A stretch of DNA of 64,000 nt from Excoecaria cochinchinensis (lineage: Eukaryota; Streptophyta; Magnoliopsida; Malpighiales; Euphorbiaceae). The notes below the pieces were generated by a model. It saw nothing but the letters and a program-made list of their open reading frames with translations. It had not been told where the DNA came from and did no database searches. Below are positions 21,985 through 32,259 of the stretch, in pieces. The DNA lies in the NCBI GenBank assembly GCA_947683425.1, contig CANTUQ010000055.1:22872001-22936000 (forward strand). The letters are read 5' to 3'. The first letter of the stretch is position 1. The number at the start of each line of letters is the position of its first letter. Both the position numbers and the translations under genes were made by a program.

Positions 21985-24900
21985 ATGGCTTCTAATTCTG
22001 CTCGTGGATCACTTGAGGAGTCCGCTGAGAGTGTGAACCCTCAAGCAGTAGATCCATCAATTTCTGTGTTGGCTCAGCATGCTAGGGTCCAGCCCGAGGC
22101 CGCAGCCATGCCTTTTGAGGCTATGTTTAGATTGCATCAGGACATGGCTAGGGTTTTGGAGAGAGTGACTGCTCCTAGAGCCCCTATGGAGAACTTGAGA
22201 AGGGCAGGTGTGGAAGATTTCTATGGTACCGGTTTGGATGAGTCTGAGTTGGCTGAGAGATGGCTAGATAAAGTGAAGCGTGCTCTGAGAGAAATTCGGT
22301 GTCCTCCAGACCAGCAGGCAGAGTGTGCACTAGTTTTACTGCAAGGGTCTGCTTTTGAATGGTGGGAATTGGTTTGCAGGCATCCTCAGCTACCGGATCC
22401 GATCACTTGGGAGTTCTTTGAGGGTGAGTTCATAAAGAAGTATATTACTCAGACTTATAGAGATGCTAGATGGGCGCAGTTTCTGAGTTTGAGGCAGAGG
22501 ACCATGTCAGTTTCAGATTATGAGAAAGAATTCAACCGGTTATCTCGCTATGCTCCGCGTGGGGTTATGACAGATGATTTTAGATGTAAGCATTTTGAGG
22601 CGAGATTGAATGAGTCTTTCAAGATTGCTTTGATTTCCTTGATGTGCATGCATGCGGTTAATTATTGTCGGATTGTGGAGGCTGCTGTGAGGGCTAAGAA
22701 ATCTGAGACTGTGATGAGAGAGAGGGCTCAGAGGAGGAACCCTTCTCGTGGAGGATCTTCTTCATTCTCGGGTAAGAGATCGAGGAACCCACAGGATGAG
22801 TCATCTTCTGGCCCGGCTTCCAGAGGTAGGAGACAGGGTTCTGTAGCTGTGTCAAGTTCTGGTAGAGGTGGTAGATCTGAGACTGCATCAGTTTGTCCTC
22901 ATTGCAGTAAGACTCATCGGGGTGAGTGTAGGTGGCTCTCCGGTGCGTGCTTCAGGTGTGGGAGCACTGAACATCTTTTGGCTAGCTGTCTAAGATTGCA
23001 TGAGGATTCAGGTTCCCAGAGAGAGGCTAGCAGGGTTGGTTCGAATGCTTCTCAGGTTACCCGTGGTAGAGGCCGTGGTAGAGGTCGAGGTGGTCGACCT
23101 AGAGAGGGTGCTGCATCAGAGATAGTGGATCGTGAGTTGCCTGTCGCAGCTAGAGCATATGCTGTGCGAGCCAGAGAGGAGCAGGATGCGCCTGATGTTA
23201 TTGCTGGTAAGTTCCTACTCCATGGCACTGAATTATATGCTCTAATTGACCCTGGTTCCACACACTCATACTTGTGCATAGATAAAATTGTTGATAAGTT
23301 GCATGTGGTTGATCAGTTAGATTATGAGATATGTGTGACCAGTCCATTAGGGCATAGTGTCAGTGTGAGTAGAGTCTTTAGGAGTTGTCCCCTTATGGTT
23401 GAGGGAGTTGTGCTTCCTGCGGATTTGATTGAGTTGCCTTTCAGAGAGTTTGATCTGATTCTGGGTATGGACTGGTTGGGTAAGCATCGGGCTGTAGTTG
23501 ATTGCCATAGGAAGACAGTTGTGCTTCGAGATAGAGGTCAGTCTCCTGTGTTTATGAAAGGTTTGGGTGCTAGTTCTTTGAATAATGTGATTTCTGCGAT
23601 GCAAGCCAAGAGGTTTATCAGGAAAGGTTGTGAGGCTTTTCTAGCAGTTGTGTTGGATTCCAAGAGAGATCAAGTTCAGATTGAGGATATTCCTGTTGTG
23701 CGGGAGTTTAGTGATGTGTTCCTGAGCGAGTTGCCTGGTTTGCCTCCTGAGAGAGAGGTCGAGTTGTCCATTGAGATTATGCCGGGTACCACACCTATTT
23801 CGAAAGCACCTTATCGAATGGCTCCTGTAGAGTTGAGAGAACTTAAGACTCAGCTAATAGAGCTATTGGATAAGGGGTTTATTTGACCTAGCATATCTCC
23901 TTGGGGAGCTCCAGTTCTGTTTGTCAAGAAGAAAGATGGATCTCTGCGGATGTGTATTGACTACAGGCAGATCAATAAGGTTACAGTGAAGAATAGGTAT
24001 CCGTTGCCTAGGATTGAAGATTTGTTTGATCAGCTTCGAGGTGCATGTGTTTTCTCCAAGATAGATCTTCGGTCAGGGTATTATCAGCTTCGAGTTCAGG
24101 ACGCAGATGTGGTTAAGACTGCATTTCGGACTAGGTATGGCCACTATGAGTTTCTTGTGATGCCGTTTGGTTTGACCAATGCTCCAGCGGCTTTTATGGA
24201 TCTGATGAACCATGTGTTTAGGCCATACTTAGATCGATTTGTAGTAGTGTTTATTGATGACATCTTGGTGTATTCCAAGGATGAGAGTGAGCATGAGGAG
24301 CATCTCAGATTGGTTTTGCAGATATTGAGAGAGCTCCAGTTGTTTGCCAAGCTTAGCAAGTGTTATTTCTGGCTTCGAGAAGTGTCATTCTTGGGTCACA
24401 TTGTTTCAGCTAGGGGCATTCAGGTTGATCCAGCCAAGATTGAGGCGATTGTTGATTGGAAAGTGCCTAGAAATGTTCAGGAAGTGAGGAGTTTCATTGG
24501 TTTGGCAGGGTACTACCGTCGATTTGTTAAGAGCTTTTCTTTGACTGCCGCTCCGATGACTAGATAGTTGAGGAAAGGGGTCAGATTTGAGTGGTCAGAT
24601 AGATGCCAGGCTTGTTTTGATCAGTTAAAGCAGTTCCTTATTGAGGCTCCTATTCTTACTCAACCCATCTCGGGTAAAGAATTTGCCATTTATAGTAATG
24701 CTTCGGGTGTTGGCCTTGGATGTGTTTTGATGCAAGAAGGTAAAGTCGTGGCTTATGCTTCTCGACAGTTAAAGCCACATGAGAAGAACTATCCGACGCA
24801 TGATCTAGAGTTGGCGGCTGTGATCTTTGCTTTGAAGATTTGGCGTCATTATCTGTATGGGGAAAAGTGCAGGATCTTTTCGGACCATAAGAGCTTGAAG

Positions 24901-26528
24901 TACTTTCTCACACAGAAAGAGTTGAACATGAGACAACGTCGTTGGCTTGAGTTGTTTAAGGATTACGACTGCATTATGGATTACCATCCTAGTAAGGCCA
25001 ATGTAGTCGCTGATGCTTTGAGTCGGAAGTCAATTTCAGCCTTGATCCTGAAACTGTTCAGATGGAGATTTGCTTCAGATGGGGCTTTACTTGCTCAGTT
25101 GCGTGTGAAGCCTACCTTGAGACAGAGGATTGTGGATGCTCAGAGGGATGATCAGAGGCTTTAGCGGATTGTGCAAGAGGTCAGATCGGGTAAGCAGTCA
25201 GAGTTCTCAGTTCAGGATGAGGTGCTTATGTTCAGAGATCGCTTGTGTGTGCCAGAGTCTGAGGATTTGAGGAGACAGCTTATGAGTGAGGCGCATAGTA
25301 CAGTTTTTACTTTGCATCCTGGCAGTGAGAAGATGTATCGGGACATGAAACAGTTTTATTGGTGGTCCGGTATGAAGAGAGACATCGTGGATTTTGTTTC
25401 CAAGTGCTTGACTTGTCAGCAGGTAAAGGCCGAGCATCAGGTTCCTTCGGGATTGCTTACGCCTTTATCCGTTCCTAAGTGGAAGTGGGATGATATCGCC
25501 ATGGACTTTGTATCCGGTTTGCCTTTGACTCAGAAGAAGCATGATTCAGTTTGGGTGATAGTGGATCGGTTTACAAAATCATCTCACTTTCTGCCAGTTA
25601 GAGTGGACTACTCGATGGACAGGTTGGCCAGTATCTATGTGGATGAGATAGTTCGGTTGCATGGAGTGCCTTTCTCCATAGTTTCAGATCGGGATTCGAG
25701 GTTCACTTCCAAGTTCTGGAAAGAGTTGCAGAGAGCTTTAGGCACTAAGTTGAACTTCAGCACAGCGTTTCACCCTCAGACAGATGGTCAGTCAGAGCGA
25801 GTCATTCAGATTCTGGAGGATATGATGAGGGCTTGTACTTTGGATTTTCCGGGTAGTTGGGACCGATATGTATCACTGATGGAGTTTGCCTACAACAATA
25901 GTTTTCAGTCGAGCATTGGTATGGCACCATATGAGGCTTTATATGGTCGACAGTGTAGGACTCCGGTTTGTTGGACTGAGCTATCCGAGAGATCATTGAT
26001 TGGCCCAGAATTGGTTAGAGATACTGAAGAAAAGATCAGAGTTGTGCAGCGGAATTTTAAGGCAGCCAAGGATCGACAAAAGTCTTATTCCAATTTGAAG
26101 AGGAAAGACTGCAATTTGAGATCGGGGACAAGGTTTTCCTTAAAGTTTATCCTTGGAGGAAAGTGCTTCGATTTGGAAAGAAAGGTAAACTTAGTCCTCG
26201 TTTCATAGGTTCTTATGAGATTTTGGCTAAGGTTGGACCAGTAGCCTATAGATTGGCTTTACCGATGGAGTTGGCGAAGTTGCACGACGTGTTCCATGTT
26301 TCGATGCTTCGTCGGTACAGATCAGATCCTTCGCATGTTTTTTTAGTTCAGGATATTCAGGTTCAGCCAGATTTTTCCTTTGATGAGGAACCGAGAGCCA
26401 TTCTAGCTCGAGAGGTAAGACAGTTGAGGAGTAAGCAGATCCCACTGGTTAAAGTGTTATGGAACCATCATGGAGTCGAGGAAGCGACTTGGGAACCAGA
26501 AGAGTTGATGAGAGCTCAGAATCCGTAG
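21985..26528 (+). pseudogene. gag-pol: Gag-pol polyprotein of element E with chromodomain
   Basis: Single frame from ATG 21985. Order: gag core (about 22260-22560), CCHC knuckle C-F-R-C-G-S-T-E-H-L-L-A-S-C (about 22951), protease L-I-D-P-G-S-T-H-S (about 23243) and L-I-L-G-M-D-W-L. RT follows with V-M-P-F-G-L-T-N-A-P and F-I-D-D (about 24250). RNase H follows, then integrase with an H-H-C-C finger and D,D,E residues (M-D-F, S-D-R-D, S-E-R-V). A chromodomain-like end follows (W-N-H-H-G-V-E-E-A-T-W-E-P-E-E). Stops: TGA 23884, TAG 24565, TAG 25162, each explicable by one C-to-T change. A 1-base deletion near 26110 shifts the last 140 codons. The first RNase H Asp is Asn (Y-S-N-A-S, about 24690). 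It is non-functional. Confidence 0.95.
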
Positions 26529-26545
26529 TTGTTCAGTTCAGGTGA

Positions 26546-26583
26546 GAATTTCGAGGACGAAATTCTTATTAGTAGGGGAGAGT
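26546..26583 (+). other. Pre-PPT hairpin and polypurine tract of element E
   Basis: GAATTTCGAGGACGAAATTC (26546-26565) is an 8-bp perfect stem with a 4-base loop. It is followed by AGGGGAGAGT, which runs up to the LTR. The same hairpin/PPT pair precedes the LTRs of both TR-GAG copies. Confidence 0.85.
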
Positions 26584-26846
26584 TATCACACCCCGTTTGC
26601 CCCCTAGTAGAATGAGCCTGTCTGTATGTGCAAGCATTTGCATGTGTTCGGCATATCATAAGGGTATTTTAGTAAAATGCATGTTTTTGGTGTTTATTTG
26701 CATGTGGTTATATGCATGACATTAGTTTGTAAATTAATTGGGAAATGATTCTGTGCATTTGAGCATACCATTGTAGGGTGTACATTAGTTGGGAGTGCAT
26801 TGGGTGTGTGTAGTGCATGGTGGTTGGGTGTGAATGATTAGTTTCA

Positions 26847-26851
26847 CCAAT
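26847..26851 (+). promoter_or_regulatory. CCAAT box in LTR E
   Basis: CACCAATAGGAAATTGACACATG; equivalent CCAATA(A/G)GA...GACACATG or CCATGTG blocks occur about 240-270 bp into LTRs C, H, I and J. No convincing TATA follows it here. Confidence 0.45.
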
Positions 26852-27522
26852 AGGAAATTGACACATGTTTAGGGCAAAAAAAAAGAAAAAGAAAAAGAAA
26901 GAAGAAGGGAAAAATACAGAATCTGTTTTTCTTCACGTTCTCCCTCTTCGCATTTTCTTCTTCCTTTTCTTTTCTCCAAAAACCCTAGTGTGGATTCAAG
27001 TCTCGTTGGTGGAATTAATCATCCCTTTTGCATCCTCTTTGGTAAGTCATTGCATTCCTCACTCTGTTTTCCATTTGTTTTCATCTGCTTCTTCTTCTTT
27101 GAGTTTAGATTAAACTTAAGGTTTGTATTTGTGGGTGTTCTTTGATGTGTTGTGCTTAGCTGAAGCTCCTCGCGATCCTAAGGGGAAGGATATTGCTGGG
27201 ACTAGCGGAGCTAAGTGATTTGAAGCTATGAATTTCAGGTCTGGGATTTTGCTTGAGTTAATTGTTTGAATGTGATCTTACTGTAATTTTTAAGGTTTAT
27301 GTTCTTGAGAAGCTTGAATGCATTTATGTTTGATTTGGTTGTTTTAATTTCCGAATTAAGTTGCAATTATCTGGTTTATGCTGTATGAGATGTCTTCTGG
27401 AAGGTAAGAACAGATTTGTATGGTTTTGAATCAATTTGGGATTGATTTCTGAGTTCTGGGAATTCTGGAAATGGGAAAATCGCGTTACTATTGAATTTTC
27501 CCGTTTCCAGAATGTTTGTCGC

Positions 27523-27945
27523 GTGACTAGCCAAGAAGAGAGGCCAGTCACGAGACGTGACTCCTAGTCACGACTCGTGACCAGCCAGAGAGGCCAGTCA
27601 CGAGTGGTGACTGCAAGTCACAACTCATGACCTGCCAAGAGGAAGCCAGTCACGAGGCGTGACTCCCAGTCACGACTCGTGACCGGCCAGAGTAGGCAGT
27701 CACGGGTAGTGACTCTCAGTCACGACCCATGACCAGCCAAAAGAAGAAGCCAGCCACGAGGCGTGACACCCAGTCACGACTCATGACCAGCAAAAGGCAA
27801 GGGGCAAGTCACGATGTGACCAGCAAAGGAAAGCCAGTCACGAGGCGTGACTCCTAATCACGACTCGTGACCAGCCAGAGGAAGAGGCCAGTCACGAGTT
27901 GTGATGCCAGTCACGACCCGCGACCAGCCCACCTTGTTGGTCACC
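27523..27945 (+). repeat. GTCACGAnnCGTGAC dyad array in LTR E
   Basis: About fifteen copies of a 15-base dyad, for example GTCACGACTCGTGAC. They alternate between short (about 5-base) and longer (about 15-base, CCAGCCAGAGAGGCC-like) spacers. About 940-1360 bp from the LTR start. Confidence 0.9.
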
Positions 27946-28158
27946 CCCGTTCGGTCTATTTTCTGAAATTTCCCGGTTTTAACTCAAAAATGAATTTCTG
28001 TACTTCTTCTGAATGGACTTATACTGCTGTATGATGCATGTTATACTTTTATATGCTTTGATATAAGTGATACCATGATTCTTCATATTAATTATATGTT
28101 GTACTCTGAAATATGATTTGAATGACGCATAACCTGCTAGAGTCAAGTCAGTGGATAG

Positions 28159-28369
28159 TTAGGCATGCCTAATAGAGTCTTTTAGCTGCAGCCCTCAGTT
28201 CAGTTTGGACCCCGATCAGGTCCCCCGTTTGGTTCATCGCGAACCCCTCAGTACTAGGATCTTGTTTAAGGTCCCCTCAGTAAAAATATTGTGTTTTGAT
28301 AAAAATGAAATGACTTTTGATTTGTACCTGTGAGGTACCCTCAGTATTCGATTCGTACCCATAAGGTAC
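28159..28369 (+). other. Hairpin ladder with TTAGGCATGCCTAA palindrome in LTR E
   Basis: Consecutive inverted repeats: TTAGGCATGCCTAA (28159-28172), GGACC/GGTCC (28207-28223), GGTTC/GAACC (28231-28245), GGATCTT/AAGGTCC (28257-28274, one G-U), GTACC/GGTAC (28324-28338 and 28355-28369). The same series, in the same order, is found in C, H, I, J and N, and in altered sequence in F/K and P. Confidence 0.8.
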
Positions 28370-28602
28370 CTTCAGTACACTCGTTATCCACTACCTCGAG
28401 TCAGCAGGTGTTTGAATGGTTTGATCTGTTCAGTTTTGACTATATATGAATGTGATATCCGAATGAGTATATTGAAGAGATGTATGTTTGATTATTTTGG
28501 ATATGAATCTGTGATGCGGAATGTATGGCTTTATATTGTGAGCATGCTTATGGAGTATATTTTAAGCTATTGCATTTTGCCATTATGAATGTGTTATGCC
28601 TT

Positions 28603-28687
28603 GACGACCATTGTGAATGGCCGTCCATATTTTATGTGTGTTTTCCCACTAAGCGTTTATCACTTAGCACGGTGTTTTTACCCGTGC
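28603..28687 (+). other. Three-hairpin cassette in LTR E
   Basis: GACGACCATT-GTG-AATGGCCGTC (28603-28625), CTAAGCG-TTTAT-CACTTAG (28649-28667, one mismatch) and GCACGG/CCGTGC (28667-28687), followed by AGGTGC. Ends 401 bp before the LTR end. Confidence 0.85.
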
Positions 28688-29088
28688 AGGTGCAGAAGGA
28701 GTTTTGCTTTGAGAGTCACCGCCGTCAAGCCAACACAGAAGGTCTTAGAGTAGGGCTCAGTTTTTGTAATCTTTAATGATTCTTTTTGTATAGAACTCTC
28801 CTGTATCAGTTTTGTTATAGCTTCCGCTTTTGTACTTATACTTTGGTTATGTAATATCTTTTGTTTCAGCTAGTTGATCAGAACATTATTATGATGATTT
28901 TATTATATTAATGTATGATCAGCTATTGCTTGCTTTTCCTTTAAAGTTTTTAATTATCCCGTATTTCAGTATGTATGGTATGGATGAATGTATGTTTTGC
29001 TTTGTATCTGTTTGGTGGCACCTTTGCTCATACGGCATCTCACTCCTAATCGGATGGGATCGCCTACGTATGGGTAGGGGGTGTTACA

Positions 29089-29402
29089 AATCTACCTTTT
29101 CTATCTATTTTAGATTGAAGAGTAGATTCAAGCTCTAGAAGAGCCACCGAGGAAGAGGTAGAGAGTCATGCCTCTACTAGTATTGCTAATAGGGGCATGA
29201 TAGATCAACCAACACAGCTAGTGCCTCCATTTTCCAGTCAGTAAGCTCCCAGTATATAAGGTAGCAAATGGCTATTGCATATCCTCTGTAGCCACAACCA
29301 CCTTTTCCACCATATAAGCTTTCATTGGAAAAAGTCAAGAAGTTGGGGGAAAAGGACATCATAGGAGAATCATCAGTTACTGCACTTAATGCAGAATATT
29401 GG
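29089..29402 (+). pseudogene. Gag N-terminal scrap of an older gypsy element
   Basis: Between element E and TR-GAG 1, + strand sequence reads L-E-K-V-K-K-L-G-E-K-D-I-I-G-E-S-S-V-T-A-L with A-E-Y-W just before 29402, resembling the segment ahead of the gag core in chromovirus-like gag. Stops and frame breaks lie upstream. It is cut by TR-GAG 1 at 29403. Confidence 0.5.
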
Positions 29403-29700
29403 TGTAACACCCCTGGAAGGATAAGGGAGTGCTACACAACTTCTACTTATAGTAACTAAAAACATACATGCTAATGTAAGGTGTGTTTACATAACAAAAT
29501 TTATCATTTACTGTACTTAATCAAAAGTTTACATCTTACAAGTACAAAATTTTACAATATTCGATTACATATCTTGATATACAAAATAGTACTATATCTG
29601 TACAATACAAAAGATTGAACCTAACTAGAATTCTTAAAGACTTCTCCTAGTGGCCTGCAGATGTTCCTCTCAAAACTTGAGCTTCCAAACTATTATCCTA

Positions 29701-29737
29701 CATGGGAGATAAACACCCATGCTGAGCTATGGCTCAG
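29701..29737 (-). other. Twin hairpins in TR-GAG 1 LTR (compensated variant)
   Basis: CATGGG/CCCATG (29701-29721) and CTGAGC-TATG-GCTCAG (29722-29737), both perfect. They occupy the place of CACGGG/CCCGTG and CTAAGCG/CGCTTAG in other LTRs; the changed bases are matched on both sides of each stem. Confidence 0.85.
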
Positions 29738-30334
29738 TGGGGATACATACATACAAAACAAATAGACTACTACAGGAAACCATGAATTAAACATATAATA
29801 GCATAATACACTTTAAATAAATAATAAGTCAAATAATCAATAATACATTCTTTACATCATTAATATCACTAACATGTTAACGATGCAATAAACCATAAAT
29901 TGTTAATATATCATAGGAAATATCACATATATCATAGTACTATAATCAGTCAATGAAATAAAAATCTTAGTACAGCCCGAATCAATATAACAATGGATAA
30001 CGGGAACACTGGATACCACTCGGGTATCGATCACTAGATATTGGGGAAAAACAGTATCAATACTAGAGATATGCAAATCTTGAACCACTAGATACCAAAC
30101 GGGCATCAACACTAGCAGCTGCGAACAATAACCCTTATAGGCATGCCTACCTATCCATAACTCGATTATAGTCTAATAACTAATCCATTCAATATTCGGT
30201 TTATTATAAAACATCGCATTTTCACATGGATTAACACATTTATAGATTCCGTATACATAATCATTTAAAAGCCAATACAATACTTCACACAAATTAGGAC
30301 AACCATCAAACATCTCACAATCTTAGCTATATCA

Positions 30335-30520
30335 CACTCGCGACAGACCCTGTATACTCTTCTGTCGCGCTCAAGGCACAAGTCACGCATGCGATAAAAC
30401 ACACAAAAGACTTCTGTCATGCTAGCACTAAATCTCGCACTCGCGACATAACACACTCTGGCAATTTTTTGCCCTATGGAGCCCTCTGTCGCACTCGCGA
30501 CCCTTGTCGTACTTGCGTTA
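30335..30520 (-). repeat. TCGCGCTCGCGAC-type dyads in TR-GAG 1 LTR
   Basis: Degraded copies of CTGTCGCGCTCGCGAC, for example ACTCGCGACAGA, CTGTCGCGCTC and CTGTCGCACTCGCGAC. About 890-1075 bp from the LTR start. Many CpG sites have decayed to TpG/CpA. Confidence 0.7.
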
Positions 30521-31411
30521 GAGCCTGAATTATACATTCAAACTCCTACTACACTTACCTCCCTTAGGCATTTTTCCTACATCAAATTGTATGACTTACA
30601 AACCAACCAAGACACACTTTTAGCCAACAAGTCTTTCTAACCAAATATCACCTACATGTTAACTTTCTAGTGACACAAATTATAACTAACATAACCAGCA
30701 TGCAAACAATCAAAACATAGTATAACTTTAATTTATCAATAAAGCTTCATCAACTCAACAATACTATCCCAAGTACAATTTAACAACTAAAAGAGCTGTT
30801 GAACTCTTCAAAACCCACAATTTCCCCCAATCTATTCAAACATGTGTCTATTAAAAATTTAAAAATCCCAAACCTTTAGAAGCTATCTCTTCCAACTCCA
30901 CAAATCAAGCAATCTTCTCTTTACCCTTTGATCTCTTACTTGATTCTCCAACATTCAATTGACAAAATCTTGAATGAGATGAAGAACAAAGAAAGAATAC
31001 AAGCAACTAACCCTTAGATGAACTCAACTAAAAGAAAAGGAAAAGGAGAACAAAGCAATTTACCTTTCAATTGAAGAGAGGTGGCCGATCAAGTTGAAGA
31101 ACAAGTGCAAAAACTAACCTCCTCACAACCCTTATACATAAATGGCACTCCTTAGGTGGCAAGATGTAAGCTCAACACATGGATTCCACTTAATTCTTAA
31201 TTAAAACTAATTAACCTAACTTAACTTAATTAACTCTCACTTAATACTAATCATGCAAAATTACTCTTTAGTCACTTAACTTATTAATTCATGCAATTAG
31301 GTCCTTAATTCTCAATTACCCTTTAATCCAAAAATTAATAACCCTAAATCGAAATCTCCTACTCACCCTAATCATGCATAATGCTACTAGGGTGGATTTT
31401 GGGTCATTACA

Positions 31412-31826
31412 ATTCTCTCCCCTTAAAAAATTTCGTCCTCGAAATTCCTTCTAATACATATGCTATGACTTCAATCATTCAAAACATCATGCATAAACAC
31501 ATATTCAATCAAACATAAACAATAACTTTAAATAACATACCGGGTAAAACATCTTGATCTTTTTTATCCTCTTTCATATTCATGGCATACACTATACCAA
31601 ACGGCATATTAGGTCCTTTTACTATTTCAGAAATAACACCAGATCATTATCCTACCTGACCGGTTCCACTTCTAGCTCTTCCTCTTTTATCTCCTCTAGA
31701 GATTGGTGCACTTTCTCGTCTTAACTTATTAATCAAGTTTTCCTGAACTTGAGGACACTTTGCCACTAAATGGTCAGTACCATAACACTTAAAAAAAGAT
31801 CCAGTGAGCTTCCTACATACACCCCA
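31412..31826 (-). pseudogene. gag: PPT region and gag C-terminus of TR-GAG 1
   Basis: Minus-strand reading shows G-V-C-R-K-L-T-G-S-F-F-K-C-Y-G-T-D-H-L-V-A-K-C, a zinc knuckle whose first Cys is Phe, then a basic tail with two adjacent stops near 31645. Downstream (31570-31610) the frame ends near V-Y-A-M-N. A hairpin with GAATTTCG/CGAAATT arms (about 31425-31445) and an AAGGGGAGAGAAT purine tract precede the LTR. The N-terminal part is displaced by LTR G. The gag would package RNA only with help of an autonomous element. Confidence 0.8.
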
Positions 31827-32223
31827 TGCAATACCCCTTACCAGTACGTAGTGAACCACCTCGTGAAGAGGGGAGTTACCAAGACTGGTAAGGGTTGCTA
31901 CACATAAGCAAAGCATACACATAACAAAAGCAGTAACTAAACAAATATTATAGCAAAAATCGAGGAAAAAAAATTTTTCCTTTCAAAAAGATACATCATC
32001 CATATATAAAAATATGAACATCATTTTATATATAAATGATATTACAAAACTATATAAAAGTGTTTGAATTAACATCATACATAATAGGCCTCATAATACG
32101 TTTTAAAATATTACAGCAAAAGATACAAAATCAAAGTTAAGGACCTAAACTAAGACTTGTCCTATTGTGTTGGCTCTTAAGACTGCGGATCCGTCCTTCC
32201 AAAATCTCTTACTTCAGAACCTC

Positions 32224-32259
32224 AACGGATAAAATACCATGTTAAGCGCAAAGGCTTAG
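32224..32259 (-). other. Decayed twin hairpin in LTR G
   Basis: TAAGC-GCAAAG-GCTTA (32243-32258) is intact; the neighbouring AACGG...CCATGTT stem is imperfect. About 400 bp from the LTR end. Confidence 0.55.

Larger units (their letters stand above)
21771..29088 (+). mobile_element. Element E: chromovirus (Tekay/Del-like) Ty3/gypsy retrotransposon
   Basis: 98-bp 5' LTR remnant, tRNA-iMet primer site, a single gag-pol frame with chromodomain, conserved hairpin and polypurine tract, then a 2505-bp 3' LTR. The 5' LTR is cut exactly at the start of LTR D, so D inserted into it and the missing part should lie left of the window. Three nonsense codons and a frameshift inactivate it. The family is judged from pol order, chromodomain, primer and long LTRs. 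Confidence 0.92.
26584..29088 (+). repeat. 3' LTR of element E (2505 bp)
   Basis: Starts TATCACACCCCGTTTGCCCC, where the canonical TG has become TA (G to A), and ends GGGGTGTTACA. It contains, in order, a CCAAT box, the GTCACG dyad array, the hairpin ladder and the three-hairpin cassette. Closely related to solo LTR C. Confidence 0.92.
29403..31411 (-). repeat. 3' LTR of TR-GAG 1 (2009 bp)
   Basis: Sense start TGTAATGACCCAAAATCC at 31411 after the PPT; end at 29403 (TGTAACACCCCTGG on +). Homologous to the interrupted LTR of TR-GAG 2, with shared blocks such as ACATGGGAGATAAA and GCTGAGCTATGGCTCAGTGG. Confidence 0.9.
29403..31826 (-). mobile_element. TR-GAG 1: gag-only LTR retrotransposon (3' part; 5' part displaced by LTR G)
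   Basis: Minus-strand element: 3' LTR (29403-31411), polypurine tract and hairpin (about 31412-31445), then the C-terminal gag segment, cut at 31826 by LTR G. No protease, RT or integrase lies between gag and LTR. TR-GAG 2 has exactly the same gag-to-PPT junction, so the lack of pol is a family trait. The left target duplication would be ATTGG (29398-29402). Confidence 0.85.

Noticed and set aside
21985..26528. Element E as an active autonomous retrotransposon
   Set aside because: Three stops, a frameshift, a lost RNase H Asp and an interrupted 5' LTR.
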